Shown: positions 12,388-22,112, numbered from the stretch's first letter. The stretch is 64,000 nucleotides of DNA from Dehalococcoidia bacterium (GCA_035310145.1 DATGEL010000048.1:1-64000), one strand, 5' to 3'. Numbers and translations are program-made. The notes: generated by a model not told the origin, from the letters alone.

Positions 12388-13083
12388 ATGACCAACGCGA
12401 TCATCGACGCGGCGCGCGGCGAGGGCCGCACGCTGCTCAACGAAGTCGAGTCCAAGCAACTGCTGGAAGCGGCCGGGATCAGCACTACCCGCGCCCGGCT
12501 CGCCACCAGCCGCGAAGAGGCTGTGAGCGCGGCGCAGCAGATCGGCTTTCCCGTGGTGCTCAAGGTCGTCTCGCCGGAGATCGCCCACAAGAGCGACGTC
12601 GGCGGCGTGGCGCTGAACCTGCCCGACGCGGGCGCCGTGGGCGCCGCCTACGAGCGGATCATGGCCGCGGTGAAGGCGGCGCAGCCGCACGCACGCGTGC
12701 AGGGCGTGGCCGTGCAGACGATGGCGAAGCCGGGCACGGAAGTGATCGTCGGCATGACCAGGGACCCGCAGTTCGGGCCGGTGCTGATGTTCGGCCTGGG
12801 CGGCATCCTGGTCGAAGTGCTCAAGGACGTCTCCTTCCGCATCGTGCCCGTGAGCGAGCGCGACGCCGGCCAGATGATCCACGAAATCAAGGGCTTTCCC
12901 GTGCTGGAAGGCGTGCGCGGCCAGCAGGCGGCGGACCTGCCCGCGCTCCAGCACCTGATTGCGCGGGTCTCCGGCTTCGTCGAGCAGCACCCCGAGATCG
13001 AAGAGCTGGACCTGAACCCCGTCTTCGCCTATGCCGACGGCGTCCTGGCCGTTGATGCGCGCATCGTGCTCGGTGCGGCGTAG
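12388..13083 (+). CDS. NDP-forming acyl-CoA synthetase, beta (ATP-grasp) subunit
   Basis: Protein of 231 residues matching the ATP-grasp_5 domain of ADP-forming acetate/acyl-CoA ligases. Visible: the N-terminal helix ESKQLLEAAGI, FPVVLKVVSPEIAHKSDVGG (nucleotide-binding lysine and family motif), and the C-terminal EIEELDLNPVFAY metal-binding motif. It should interconvert acyl-CoA, ADP and phosphate with acid, ATP and CoA together with the alpha subunit encoded 62 bases downstream. In many bacteria the two parts are fused into one chain of about 700 residues; here they are separate, beta first. The acyl group cannot be told from sequence. Confidence 0.92.
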   Translation: MTNAIIDAARGEGRTLLNEVESKQLLEAAGISTTRARLATSREEAVSAAQQIGFPVVLKVVSPEIAHKSDVGGVALNLPDAGAVGAAYERIMAAVKAAQPHARVQGVAVQTMAKPGTEVIVGMTRDPQFGPVLMFGLGGILVEVLKDVSFRIVPVSERDAGQMIHEIKGFPVLEGVRGQQAADLPALQHLIARVSGFVEQHPEIEELDLNPVFAYADGVLAVDARIVLGAA

Positions 13084-13145
13084 CGCCGGCCGGTGGCGGG
13101 GATCGCGGCCCGTCCTTCCTTCAGCGCTCTGCAAGGTTCGAATTC

Positions 13146-14576
13146 ATGAAGAACGTCGTCGCGCGGCTCGAACGCGTGCTCAATCCGAAGGTTATGGCCG
13201 TGGTCGGCGACAAGCGGGCCGGCGGCGGCTACATGTGGCTCAACAACATGAAGCCGTTCACCGGCAAGCTCTACTCGGTGCAGGTCGATCCCAAGGAGAT
13301 CCCCGGCATCGAGGCGCTGGGCGTCAAGAACTACACCAGCCTGCTGGACATTCCCGAGCCGGTCGACCTGGTCGTCTGCGCCGTGCCGCGCCAGGTCTCG
13401 CCGCGCGTGATCGCCGACTGCATCAAGAAGCAGGTCGGGGGCGTCGAGATGTTCACCAGCGGCTTCGCCGAGACCGGCGAAGAGCTGGGCATCCGCCTCC
13501 AGGACGAGCTAACGCGCACCGCGCGCGACAACGATCTGCTGATCGTCGGTCCCAACTGCATGGGTATCTACAATCCCAAAGTCGGCGTGCGCTTCAACGC
13601 CGAGCAGCCGGCCGGCGTCTCCGGGCAGATCGGCTTCATCTCGCAGAGCGGCACGCACGGCATGAACTTCTCGCTGCTGGCCGCGGCGAACGGCATGCTG
13701 ATGAGCAAGGCGATCAGCATCGGCAACTCGATCGTGCTCGACGCCTCGGACTACCTCGAATACTTCGCGCAGGACGCGGAGACCGAGGCGATCGCGATGT
13801 ACGTCGAGGGCGTGAAGGACGGCCCCCGCTTCGTGCGCGTCCTGCGCGAGACGGCGGCGAAGAAGCCGGTGATCGTCTGGAAGGGCGGACGCACCGTCGC
13901 CGGCGGCCGCGCCACGATGTCGCACACCGGCTCGCTGGCATCGTCGCAGCGGGTGTGGGACGCGCTGGTGAAGCAGGCCAATGCCATCCCCTCGCGCAGC
14001 CTGGATGAAACGGCCGATCTCTGCCAGGTGCTGCTGCGGGCGAAGCCGAGCGCCGGCACTCGCGTCGGCCTGATGGCGATGACCGGCGGCCAGTCCGTCG
14101 TCTTCACCGACGCCTTCGAGAGCGAGGGCATGGAGGTGCCGCTGCTGACGGAGAAGTCGTACACGGAGCTGGCGAGCTTCTTCAACATCGTCGGCGGCAG
14201 CTATCGCAACCCGTTCGATATGGCCGGCACGATCGGCGGCGATCAGAAGAACCTCGACCGTCTCTTTCGCATCCTCGACGCCGAGCCAAACATCGACGCG
14301 ATCGCCATGGAGATCTCGGCCACGTTCATGTCGCGGCGCTGGGCCAACCACCCGGAGCAGCTCGACGAATTCATCGACCGGCTGGCGGCGCACAAGGAGC
14401 GCTCGGCCAAACCGTATGTCACGATCATGCACCCCGGCCACTCGGAGCTGGAGGTGGCGCAGCAGCGGCCGCGCTTCCAGCAGGCCGGCCTGCCGGTGTT
14501 GCCCAGCTTCGAGCGCGCCGCGCGCGCCATGAGCCTCTGTGCGGAATATCACCGCACGCGCGCCGCGATCGGCTAG
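13146..14576 (+). CDS. NDP-forming acyl-CoA synthetase, alpha (CoA-binding/ligase) subunit
   Basis: Protein of 476 residues: N-terminal Rossmann CoA-binding domain (MAVVGDKRAGGGYMW), a succinyl-CoA-ligase-like flavodoxin domain (GQIGFISQSGTHGMNF), and the loop MSHTGSLA containing H260, which aligns with the histidine phosphorylated in the family mechanism. The C-terminal part is a second ligase-like domain (LMAMTGGQSVVFTDA). Works with the ATP-grasp subunit immediately upstream. The start ATG at 13146 has AAGG nine bases before it. Short-chain acids are the usual substrates; the real one is unknown. Confidence 0.92.
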   Translation: MKNVVARLERVLNPKVMAVVGDKRAGGGYMWLNNMKPFTGKLYSVQVDPKEIPGIEALGVKNYTSLLDIPEPVDLVVCAVPRQVSPRVIADCIKKQVGGVEMFTSGFAETGEELGIRLQDELTRTARDNDLLIVGPNCMGIYNPKVGVRFNAEQPAGVSGQIGFISQSGTHGMNFSLLAAANGMLMSKAISIGNSIVLDASDYLEYFAQDAETEAIAMYVEGVKDGPRFVRVLRETAAKKPVIVWKGGRTVAGGRATMSHTGSLASSQRVWDALVKQANAIPSRSLDETADLCQVLLRAKPSAGTRVGLMAMTGGQSVVFTDAFESEGMEVPLLTEKSYTELASFFNIVGGSYRNPFDMAGTIGGDQKNLDRLFRILDAEPNIDAIAMEISATFMSRRWANHPEQLDEFIDRLAAHKERSAKPYVTIMHPGHSELEVAQQRPRFQQAGLPVLPSFERAARAMSLCAEYHRTRAAIG

Positions 14577-14656
14577 CATAGAAGGACGCGCCGGGTTCGG
14601 CTCCGATCCGTACGGCGTGTCAGCCTGCCGATCCGCTGCGGAGCCCTACCAGCCGT

Positions 14657-15835
14657 ATGCCAGAGTTCATCTATCTCGACCACGCCGCCCTTTCGCCCAT
14701 CGATGCGCGCGTCGCCGCGGCGATGACGCCCTGGCAGACCGCGCGCTTTGGCAATCCGTCGGCGCTCTACCGCGCCGGCCGCGAGGCCGCCGAGGCGGTG
14801 GAAACGGCGCGCGAGGCCGTGGCAAGCGCGCTGAACTGCCGGCCGGCCGAGATCGTCTTCACCAGCGGCGGCTCCGAGTCGGTGAACGCGGCGCTGAAGG
14901 GGATCGCCTTCGCGCAGCAGTTCGCGCGGCTGGGCAACCACCTCGTGGTCAGCGCCGTCGAGCACCACGCCGCGCTGCACACCTGCCAATACCTCGATCG
15001 CTTCGGCTTCGAGACGGAGTACGTCGGCGTCGATCGCGCCGGGCGGGTCGATCCGCAGGCCGTTGCCGCCGCGGTGCGCGACGACACGGTGCTGGTCAGC
15101 GTGATGCTGGCGAACAACGAAACCGGGACGATCCAGCCGATCGCGGAGATCGCCGCGGCCCTGCGCGAACGCGGCAGAGCGATCGGCCGCCACATTCCCC
15201 TGCACAGCGACGCCGTGCAGGCGCCGCGCTGGCTCTCCGTCGATGTCGAGGCGCTGGGTGTGGACGCGCTCAGCCTCTCGGCGCACAAGTTCGGCGGGCC
15301 GACGGGCGCCGGCGCCCTGTACCTGCGCCGGGGCGTGCCCTTTCTTGCCCAGCAAACCGGCGGCGGGCAGGAGCGCCAGCGCCGCGCCGGCACGGAACAC
15401 GTGGCGGGCATCGTCGGCCTCGGCGCGGCGATCGGGCTGGCCGAAGTCGAGCGGGCGCAGAATGTGCGCCACGCGCGGGCGCTGAGCGAGCAGCTGATCG
15501 CCGGCGTGCAGGCGCGCTTTCCCGGCGCCGTCTTCAACGGCGACCCCGAGGCGCGCCTGCCGAACATCGTCAACTTCGCCTTTCCAAGCGCCGACGGCGA
15601 ACAGCTCGTGCTCGAGTTGGACGCGCGCGGCGTGGCGGCATCGAGCGGCGCGGCCTGTGCCTCGGTCTCCTGGGAGCCGTCGCACGTGCTGCTGGCGATG
15701 GGCCTGCCGATCGAGCAGGCGACGGCGGCGGTGCGCTTCTCGCTCGGGCCGGAGACGAGCGCGGCGGAGATCGAGCGCTTACTCGCCGTCCTGCCCGAAG
15801 CGGTCGCGGCGGCCAGCGGCATCGCGGTAAGCTGA
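14657..15835 (+). CDS. Cysteine desulfurase (NifS/IscS-type aminotransferase class V)
   Basis: PLP enzyme of 392 residues that takes sulfur from cysteine for Fe-S cluster and thio-cofactor assembly. The PLP lysine is K211 in LSAHKFGGPTGAG and the persulfide cysteine is C334 in SSGAACASVSW. The short active-site loop after the Cys and the HKFGGPxG motif place it in the NifS/IscS group rather than SufS. No IscU or regulator is adjacent. The start at ATG 14657 is weakly preceded by GGAGCC. It is followed 48 bases later by pth. Confidence 0.92.
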   Translation: MPEFIYLDHAALSPIDARVAAAMTPWQTARFGNPSALYRAGREAAEAVETAREAVASALNCRPAEIVFTSGGSESVNAALKGIAFAQQFARLGNHLVVSAVEHHAALHTCQYLDRFGFETEYVGVDRAGRVDPQAVAAAVRDDTVLVSVMLANNETGTIQPIAEIAAALRERGRAIGRHIPLHSDAVQAPRWLSVDVEALGVDALSLSAHKFGGPTGAGALYLRRGVPFLAQQTGGGQERQRRAGTEHVAGIVGLGAAIGLAEVERAQNVRHARALSEQLIAGVQARFPGAVFNGDPEARLPNIVNFAFPSADGEQLVLELDARGVAASSGAACASVSWEPSHVLLAMGLPIEQATAAVRFSLGPETSAAEIERLLAVLPEAVAAASGIAVS

Positions 15836-15883
15836 TCGTACGATGAATGCTCGAATGGCGGCGCGCCGCCGGGGAGCGCGCTG

Positions 15884-16564
15884 ATGCCGTTCGGCCTGCG
15901 CCGCGGCGGAAAAACCGAAGAGACGTTGCTCAACGGCCTGCCCGAACCCGCGGGCGAGGCCGCGTCCGCGCGCCCGCCGATCGAGCTGATCGTCGGCCTC
16001 GGCAATCCCGGCGCGGCCTACGCGGGCAATCGCCACAACGTCGGCTTCTGGGTAATCAACCGCCTCTCGAAGCGGCTGGGCATCCCAGTAGAGAAGCACA
16101 ACCGCACCGCCAGTGTGGGCGAAGGCGCGTTCGAGGGGCGCCGGCTGGTGCTGGCCAAACCACGCACCTTCATGAACGACAGCGGCAACGCTATCCGCGA
16201 GCTGCTGCGCAAGTACAAGCTGCCCGCGGGCCGCATGTTGCTCATCTACGACGAGCTGGATCTGCCCGTGGCGCGCGTGCGCGTGCGCGAGACGGGCGGC
16301 AGCGGCGGGCAGAAGGGGATGAAATCGATTCTCGCCGCCGCCGGCACGCAAGACTTTCCGCGCATCCGCATCGGCATCGGCCGTCCGGTTGTGGGCGACA
16401 AGCCGTCGTGGGATCCCGAGCACGTCGCCGGCTGGGTGTTGGGCAACGCGCCGGCCGAGCAGCGCCGCCTGCTCGAGGCCGCCGCCGACACCGCCGCCGA
16501 TGCCGCCATTTGCTGCCTGAAAGAGGGCGTGCAGGCGGCGATGAACCGTTTCAACCGCGACTGA
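15884..16564 (+). CDS. pth: Peptidyl-tRNA hydrolase
   Basis: Recycles peptidyl-tRNA dropped from ribosomes. The protein has 226 residues, of which about the first 33 are a non-conserved extension; the Pth fold begins at IELIVGLGNPG. The catalytic His lies in NRHNVGFWVI and the Asn/Asp motifs in KPRTFMNDSG and YDELDLPVARVRVR. GGGGAG precedes the ATG. The order desulfurase-pth-mfd is compact, and pth-mfd adjacency is common in bacteria, which supports the assignment. Confidence 0.96.
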   Translation: MPFGLRRGGKTEETLLNGLPEPAGEAASARPPIELIVGLGNPGAAYAGNRHNVGFWVINRLSKRLGIPVEKHNRTASVGEGAFEGRRLVLAKPRTFMNDSGNAIRELLRKYKLPAGRMLLIYDELDLPVARVRVRETGGSGGQKGMKSILAAAGTQDFPRIRIGIGRPVVGDKPSWDPEHVAGWVLGNAPAEQRRLLEAAADTAADAAICCLKEGVQAAMNRFNRD

Positions 16565-16578
16565 AGGCGGGAAGACGC

Positions 16579-19500
16579 GTGCGGCTCAACGGCCTGCTTT
16601 CGCTGATCCGCTCGGAGCCCGCCGTCGCGCTGCTGGGGCAGCGCCTCGCGGCGCCGGCCGCGCGCCTGACCGCCGGCCTGCCCGATGCGGCCAAGCCTGC
16701 CTTGCTGGCGGCGCTGCTCGACGGCGCCGAAGACCCGGTCCTCATCGTCACGCCGCGGCCGGACCGCGCCGCGCAGATGCACGAGGAGCTGCTGCTCTAT
16801 CTCGGCGATCCCGGCCGCGCCCTGCTCTTCCCCGAGCTGGACACGATCCCCTACGAGCGCGTCACGCCAGACGTGGAAGCGGCGGAGGCACGGCTGCGCG
16901 TACTCGAACGGCTGGCGCAGCCGTTTGAGACGGCGCCGATCATCGTCACCTCCGGCATGGCCCTGGCGCAGCGCACGCTGGCGCCACGGGCCGAGCGCGA
17001 AGGGCGGATCGTACTGGAACCCGGCTCGCGCCTCTCGCTGGCCGGCATGCTGGAGCAGTTGCAGGCGCTCGGCTACGAGACGGTGAGCCTGGTCGAGGCG
17101 CCGGGCCAGGTCAGCCGGCGCGGCGGCATCATCGACGTCTTCCCACCCGCCGCCGAGCTGCCCGTGCGCATCGAGCTGCTGGGCAGCACGGTTGAGAGCC
17201 TGCGCAGCTTCAGCCCGGCCACGCAGCGCACGGTCGCCGTGATGGCGCGCGCCGAGTTCGGTCCCGCCCGCGAGGCCAGCGCCGACCTCGCCGCCGTGCA
17301 GGCGCTGCTCGACGGCCTCGATCCGTCGAACCTGGGCGAGGATGCGCTCGCCCGCTTCGAGGACGAGGCCGATCGGCTGCGCGGCGGCGATCTCGCCGCG
17401 GCCGGCGGCTTCTATCTGCCCTTCCTCACACGGGCGTCGCTGTTGGAGCATCTGCCGGCCGGCGCACTCGTGGTCGTGGACGAACTGGCGGAGACCTTGC
17501 ACGCGATCGACGAGCTGGACACGCAGGCGGCCGAGGCCCGCGCCGATCTCGAAGGCCGCGGCCAGATTCCGCTGGGCCTGCCGCTGCCGCAGGCGCCGCG
17601 GGCGCGGGTCGTGGCGGAGCTGAGCGCCCGCCCGCGCCTGCTGGACCTGCACCGCTGGGCCACGCCGGAGCTGACAGAACAGGCGGCGGAGAGCGGCGCG
17701 ACCGAGGTGATCGCGCCGCCGTTCGCGCCGCCCGGCGGCTACGGCGGCCGCCTGCGCGTGGCGATGCACGACGTGCTCGACATCGCCCGGCGCGGCGAGC
17801 GGGCCGTCGTCACCTCGCAGCAGAGCGCCCGCCTGGGCGAGATCTTTGCCGGCGAGGGCCAGGACGGCATCGCCGCAGAGGAGCTGGCCGAGCCGCCCGC
17901 GCCGGGTTCGTTCCAATTGCTGCACGGCTCGGTGGGCAACGGCTGGGTGCTCGATCTGCCGGACGGGGCCTTGCACCTGCTCACCGACGCCGAGCTGTTC
18001 GGTTTCACTAAGCAGCGCCGGCCGCAGCGCACGCGCCCGATCGACCACGAGGCGTTCCTCGCCGATCTGGCGCCCGGCGATTACGTCGTGCACGTCGAGC
18101 ACGGCATCGCCGTCTTCCAGGGGCTGGTACGCCGCTTCGTGGACGGCGTCGAGCGCGAGTATCTAGAGCTGCGCTACGCCGAGGGCGACCGGCTCTATGT
18201 GCCCACCGACCAGGTCGATCGCGTCAGCCGCTACGTGGGGCCGAGCGAGCGCACGCCCTCACTCAGCCGCCTGGGCACGCTGGAGTGGGCGCGGACCAAG
18301 GACCGCGTGCGCCGCGCCGTCACCGACCTGGCCAACGAGCTGCTGCAGCTCTACGCCCAGCGCGAGGTGAGCGAGGGCCACGCCTTCAGCCCCGACCAGC
18401 CCTGGCAGCAGGAGCTGGAAGCATCGTTTCCCTACGTGGAGACGCCCGACCAGCTCCACGCGATTCAAGACGTGAAGACCGACATGGAGAACGTGCGGCC
18501 GATGGACCGCGTGATCATCGGCGATGTGGGCTACGGCAAGACCGAGGTCGCGCTGCGCGCCGCCTTCAAGGCGGTGCTGGACGGCTTCCAGGTCGGCGTG
18601 CTGGTGCCGACCACGGTGCTGGCGCAGCAGCACGGCCAGACCTTTCGCGAGCGGCTCTCCGGCTTCCCGACGAAGGTCGAGGTGCTCTCACGCTTCCGCA
18701 GCGACAAGGAGCAGAAGGAGGTGCTGGCCGCGGCCGCCGAGGGCGAGGTCGACATCCTGATCGGCACGCACCGCATCTTGCAGAAGGATGTGGGCTTCAA
18801 GAACCTCGGCCTGGTGATCATCGACGAGGAGCAGCGCTTCGGCGTGGCGCACAAGGAGCGTCTGAAGCAGATGCGCCAGCAGGTGGACGTACTCACGCTC
18901 TCCGCCACGCCGATCCCGCGCACGCTGCAGATGTCGCTTTCCGGCATCCGCGACATGTCCACGATGGCGAACGCACCGCAGGACCGGCTGCCGATCAAGA
19001 CCTACGTGGCCGAGTTCGACGAGCGGCTGGTGCGCGAGGCGATCCTGCGCGAGCTGGACCGCGGCGGCCAGATCTACTTCGTCCACGACCGCGTGCACAG
19101 CATCGAGCGCGTGGCCGCCGATCTGCGCCGCATCGTGCCGGAGGCCGAGATCGCGATCGGCCACGGCCAGATGCCCGAGGAGCAGCTTGAACAGGTGATG
19201 ATCGACTTCCAGCGCGGCCAGTACGACGTGCTGGTCTGCACCACGATCATCGAGTCGGGTCTGGACATTCCCAGCGTGAACACGATCATCATCAACCACG
19301 CCGATCGTTTCGGCCTCTCGCAGCTCTACCAGTTGCGCGGGCGCGTGGGCCGCGGCGCCAACCGCGCCTACGCCTACCTGCTCTACGAGCGCAACCGGGC
19401 GCTGAGCGAGACGGCGCAGAAGCGGCTGCAGACGATCTTCGAGGCGACGGAGCTGGGCGCCGGCTTCCAGATCGCGCTGCGCGACCTGGAGATCCGCGGC

Positions 19501-20304
19501 GCCGGCAACCTGCTGGGCGCCGAGCAGAGCGGCCACGTCGGCGCCGTGGGCTTCGACCTCTACAGCCGCATGCTGGCCGACGCGGTGACGCGGCTGCGCG
19601 CCGTGGCCCGCGGCGAGCCGCCGCCCGTGCCCAGCACCTCGCAGACCGCCGTGCAGCTCGACCTGCCGCTCACGGCCTACATCCCCGAGAGCTACGTCGC
19701 CGACCTGAACGTGCGGCTGGCGCTCTATCAGCGGCTCGGCCAGGTGACGACGCCTGAAGAAGCGCAGGCGGCGTATGAAGAGTGCGTCGATCGCTTCGGT
19801 CCGCCGCCGCCGGCGCTGCGCGGCCTGCTCTACGCGCTCGCGCTCAAGGGGCTGGCGCGCGAAGGCGGCCTCGTCTCGATCACGCTGGAGGAGGGCGAGT
19901 TCGTGCTGCGCTCCGGCGGACCGCTCAACCGGCGCGACGATCTGCTGCGCGCGCGGCTGGTGGGCGTGAGCGTTGGCACGGCGCAGGCGCGAGTCACCTC
20001 GGCGCCAGGCTGGCCGGCGCGGCTCTACGCCGTCGTCGCGATCGCCGCGGGCCGCGACGAGCGCGAGCTGCCGGCCTACGCGCGGGAGATCGAGGGCACG
20101 GCCCTGCGCAGCGCGGCGCGCGATGCTGGTGCGGCGCCGACCTCACCCGCCGCGGACGCCGGCGTCTGGCAGCGCGCCACGCCCTTCCCGCGGCCGGCAA
20201 GCGGGAACGGCCGAGAGCAGGCGGGCGGCGCGGGAGGGCAGGACCGGCGCGGCTTCGGCCGTGGTGTGGGCCGCGGCCGTCGGCGGCGCGGGCGCGGCAC
20301 ATAA
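16579..20304 (+). CDS. mfd: Transcription-repair coupling factor
   Basis: Superfamily 2 translocase of 1241 residues that removes RNA polymerase stalled at lesions and recruits UvrA. N-terminal UvrB-like module (ELDTIPYERVTPDVEAAEAR), then the RNA polymerase-interacting CarD-like domain (DYVVHVEHGIAVFQGL), Walker A GDVGYGKTEVA at about 648-658, DEEQ at 749-752, SATPIPRTLQM, and TRG-type motif ESGLDIPSVNTI. The C-terminal TRCF domain ends in a disordered Gly/Arg tail. The reading frame is open far upstream to 15847, but homology begins only at GTG 16579, preceded by GGCGGGAAG and just after pth. UvrA is encoded earlier in the same window. Confidence 0.97.
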   Translation: MRLNGLLSLIRSEPAVALLGQRLAAPAARLTAGLPDAAKPALLAALLDGAEDPVLIVTPRPDRAAQMHEELLLYLGDPGRALLFPELDTIPYERVTPDVEAAEARLRVLERLAQPFETAPIIVTSGMALAQRTLAPRAEREGRIVLEPGSRLSLAGMLEQLQALGYETVSLVEAPGQVSRRGGIIDVFPPAAELPVRIELLGSTVESLRSFSPATQRTVAVMARAEFGPAREASADLAAVQALLDGLDPSNLGEDALARFEDEADRLRGGDLAAAGGFYLPFLTRASLLEHLPAGALVVVDELAETLHAIDELDTQAAEARADLEGRGQIPLGLPLPQAPRARVVAELSARPRLLDLHRWATPELTEQAAESGATEVIAPPFAPPGGYGGRLRVAMHDVLDIARRGERAVVTSQQSARLGEIFAGEGQDGIAAEELAEPPAPGSFQLLHGSVGNGWVLDLPDGALHLLTDAELFGFTKQRRPQRTRPIDHEAFLADLAPGDYVVHVEHGIAVFQGLVRRFVDGVEREYLELRYAEGDRLYVPTDQVDRVSRYVGPSERTPSLSRLGTLEWARTKDRVRRAVTDLANELLQLYAQREVSEGHAFSPDQPWQQELEASFPYVETPDQLHAIQDVKTDMENVRPMDRVIIGDVGYGKTEVALRAAFKAVLDGFQVGVLVPTTVLAQQHGQTFRERLSGFPTKVEVLSRFRSDKEQKEVLAAAAEGEVDILIGTHRILQKDVGFKNLGLVIIDEEQRFGVAHKERLKQMRQQVDVLTLSATPIPRTLQMSLSGIRDMSTMANAPQDRLPIKTYVAEFDERLVREAILRELDRGGQIYFVHDRVHSIERVAADLRRIVPEAEIAIGHGQMPEEQLEQVMIDFQRGQYDVLVCTTIIESGLDIPSVNTIIINHADRFGLSQLYQLRGRVGRGANRAYAYLLYERNRALSETAQKRLQTIFEATELGAGFQIALRDLEIRGAGNLLGAEQSGHVGAVGFDLYSRMLADAVTRLRAVARGEPPPVPSTSQTAVQLDLPLTAYIPESYVADLNVRLALYQRLGQVTTPEEAQAAYEECVDRFGPPPPALRGLLYALALKGLAREGGLVSITLEEGEFVLRSGGPLNRRDDLLRARLVGVSVGTAQARVTSAPGWPARLYAVVAIAAGRDERELPAYAREIEGTALRSAARDAGAAPTSPAADAGVWQRATPFPRPASGNGREQAGGAGGQDRRGFGRGVGRGRRRRGRGT

Positions 20305-20328
20305 GACGCGCGGCCATTCGGGCCAATT

Positions 20329-20337
20329 TGCTACAGT
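20329..20337 (+). promoter_or_regulatory. Extended -10 promoter, possibly giving a leaderless mRNA
   Basis: TGC-TACAGT is an extended -10 element ending five bases before the ATG at 20343. Transcription from it would start at or next to the A of the ATG, giving a leaderless or nearly leaderless message. No -35 is visible. Confidence 0.45.
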
Positions 20338-20342
20338 GAAGG

Positions 20343-21287
20343 ATGAGGGCCGCCGCCACGGAAGCAGAGGGCGGCGTGCGCCCGGTGAGTGATCGCTTGG
20401 AACCACGCATTTTCGATACGCACGTGCATTTTCCCGCGAACTGGGAAGACCCCGCGGCAGACCCCACGCCCCTGGTTGAGAAGCTGTTCGAACGGCTGCA
20501 CGAAGCCGGCATCGTCAAGGCGGCGCTGCTCAGCGGCGGCCGCTGGGGCATGGACCACGCCCGCGCCCTGCGCCATCTGCGTCCGTTTGCAGACGTGGCG
20601 ATCCCGGTCGCCGTGGTCGACCCCGAGGAAACCGACCGGGCGCGCGTCTGGCAGCTGTACGAGCTGGGCTACCGCGGGCTGAAGATGATCGGCGTGCGCC
20701 GCGCCTACGACACGCCGGACTACTTCCCCATGTACGCGGCGGCGGAGGCCCTGGAGCTGCCGATCGTGCTGCACCTGGGGGTGATCGGCGGCGGCATCGA
20801 TTACTCACGCACGCACCCGCGCCGCGACCCGGAGGCCGCCCGCCGCCTGCAGATGATGCAGACGATGCGCAGGCGTTTCCGTGGCCCGCGCGACGTCTCC
20901 GCCACGCGCATGCACCCCTTTCACCTGGACACGATCGCCAACAACTTCCCGGCGCTGAAGCTGATCGGCGCCCATCTCGGCGGCACGGGCAACTACGACG
21001 CCGCCGCCTCGGTCGCTCGCTGGCGCACCAACGTCTTCTTCGACCTCTCCGGCGGCGAGACGATCGAGCGCCACGCGGTGGAGCGGCGCATGATCGGCTA
21101 CGAGATCGGCGTCGAAAAGCTGACCTTCGGCTCCGACTGCGGCGCAGACGAGATCCGCGAGCACGTCGATCGCTTCGCGCGGATCTTCGAGGAGATCGGC
21201 CTGAGCGAGGACGAGCAGGAGCGGATCTGGTACCACAACGCCGCGGAGATCTTCGGCCTGGAGCCGCCGGCGCTGGCCGCCGAGTAG
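20343..21287 (+). CDS. Amidohydrolase family 2 (ACMSD-like metal-dependent hydrolase)
   Basis: TIM-barrel hydrolase/decarboxylase of 314 residues. Metal ligands are visible as FDTHVHF (HxH), VLHLGV, LIGAHLGG and FGSDCGADE. The family includes amidohydrolases and decarboxylases such as ACMSD and gamma-resorcylate decarboxylase; the substrate is not evident. An alternative start is GTG 20385, which removes the non-conserved first 14 residues and begins close to homology; the ATG at 20343 is kept because of the promoter directly before it. It lies 38 bases after mfd and 13 bases before a membrane protein gene. Confidence 0.85.
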   Translation: MRAAATEAEGGVRPVSDRLEPRIFDTHVHFPANWEDPAADPTPLVEKLFERLHEAGIVKAALLSGGRWGMDHARALRHLRPFADVAIPVAVVDPEETDRARVWQLYELGYRGLKMIGVRRAYDTPDYFPMYAAAEALELPIVLHLGVIGGGIDYSRTHPRRDPEAARRLQMMQTMRRRFRGPRDVSATRMHPFHLDTIANNFPALKLIGAHLGGTGNYDAAASVARWRTNVFFDLSGGETIERHAVERRMIGYEIGVEKLTFGSDCGADEIREHVDRFARIFEEIGLSEDEQERIWYHNAAEIFGLEPPALAAE

Positions 21288-21300
21288 ACAGGACGCCGCC

Positions 21301-22095
21301 ATGGCCGTTCGCGACCTGACCCTCCTGCACTTACGCCGGCTGCGCCCGCTCGACCTCGTCAACCTGCTGGCGATCGCCGTGACCGTGCTGGCGGGGCTGT
21401 TTATCCTTACGGGCACGGCGCCGATCCTCTTCGTGCTGCCGGTGGTGGCGGCGCTGGGGCTGGACGGCATTCTGCGCAGCCACCCGCTCGGACGCCTGCG
21501 CGGCGGCGCGGGCACGGCGACGGCCTTGCTGCTGCCCGCGGCCTTCGTCGTGGCGGCGGCGCTCTTCTTCCGCTACGCCTCGGTCGGCTACTGGGGCGTG
21601 CTCGCCTCGCTGGCCACGGGCGTGATGTTCGCCGGCGTCTGCTACGCCGAGTACGCCGTGCTCGACCACGAAGATGCCAACGCCCTGCCGCGCACCATCT
21701 TGCTGATCGCGGCCTTCATCGGGCTCTACGGCCTGCTGGCGGCGCTCTACGCGTACAACCTGAGCGCGCCGGCGGCGGCGCTGCTCTGCGGCCTTGCCGC
21801 GGCCATCTTCGCCGTGGAGCTGTTCCGTGATGCTGAGCTGAGCGCCGGCGACCAGGCGCTCTACGGCCTGGTCAGCGGCATCGTCGTGGCGCAGGCGCGC
21901 TGGGCGTTGCAGTTCGTGCGCCTCGACGGCCTGCTCGCGGCGATGCTGCTGCTGCTCGTCTTCTACACCGTCACCGGCGTGGCGCTGGCGGCGATCGTGC
22001 GGCGGCTGGACCAGCGCACGGCGGCGGAGTACGCGCTCGTCGCGGTGGCCGGCGCGGTCGTGATCGTCGCGGCCCGGCTGATCGTGGCCGGCTGA
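21301..22095 (+). CDS. Multi-pass membrane protein of unknown function (possibly DUF5656-like)
   Basis: Protein of 264 residues that is mostly hydrophobic, with about eight predicted membrane segments (for example LLAIAVTVLAGLFILTG, ILLIAAFIGLYGLLAALYAY and YALVAVAGAVVIVAARLI). The N-terminus LLHLRRLRPLDLVN is cytoplasmic and positively charged. No catalytic motif is visible. It recalls the small multi-TM DUF5656 family, from memory and unverified. It starts 13 bases after the amidohydrolase gene and is probably cotranscribed. The 3' end is convergent with the haloperoxidase gene, with only 17 bases between. Confidence 0.7.
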   Translation: MAVRDLTLLHLRRLRPLDLVNLLAIAVTVLAGLFILTGTAPILFVLPVVAALGLDGILRSHPLGRLRGGAGTATALLLPAAFVVAAALFFRYASVGYWGVLASLATGVMFAGVCYAEYAVLDHEDANALPRTILLIAAFIGLYGLLAALYAYNLSAPAAALLCGLAAAIFAVELFRDAELSAGDQALYGLVSGIVVAQARWALQFVRLDGLLAAMLLLLVFYTVTGVALAAIVRRLDQRTAAEYALVAVAGAVVIVAARLIVAG

Positions 22096-22112
22096 GGCTG
22101 GATAGGCCGGCG

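Noticed and set aside
13134-13145. tRNA T-arm-like GGTTCGAATTC before the acyl-CoA synthetase alpha gene
   Set aside because: No acceptor stem, D-arm or anticodon arm can be folded around it; it is part of a short leader.
15847-16578. N-terminal extension of mfd through the pth gene
   Set aside because: The open frame overlaps pth in another frame and has no Mfd homology; GTG 16579 has a ribosome site and matches the family N-terminus.
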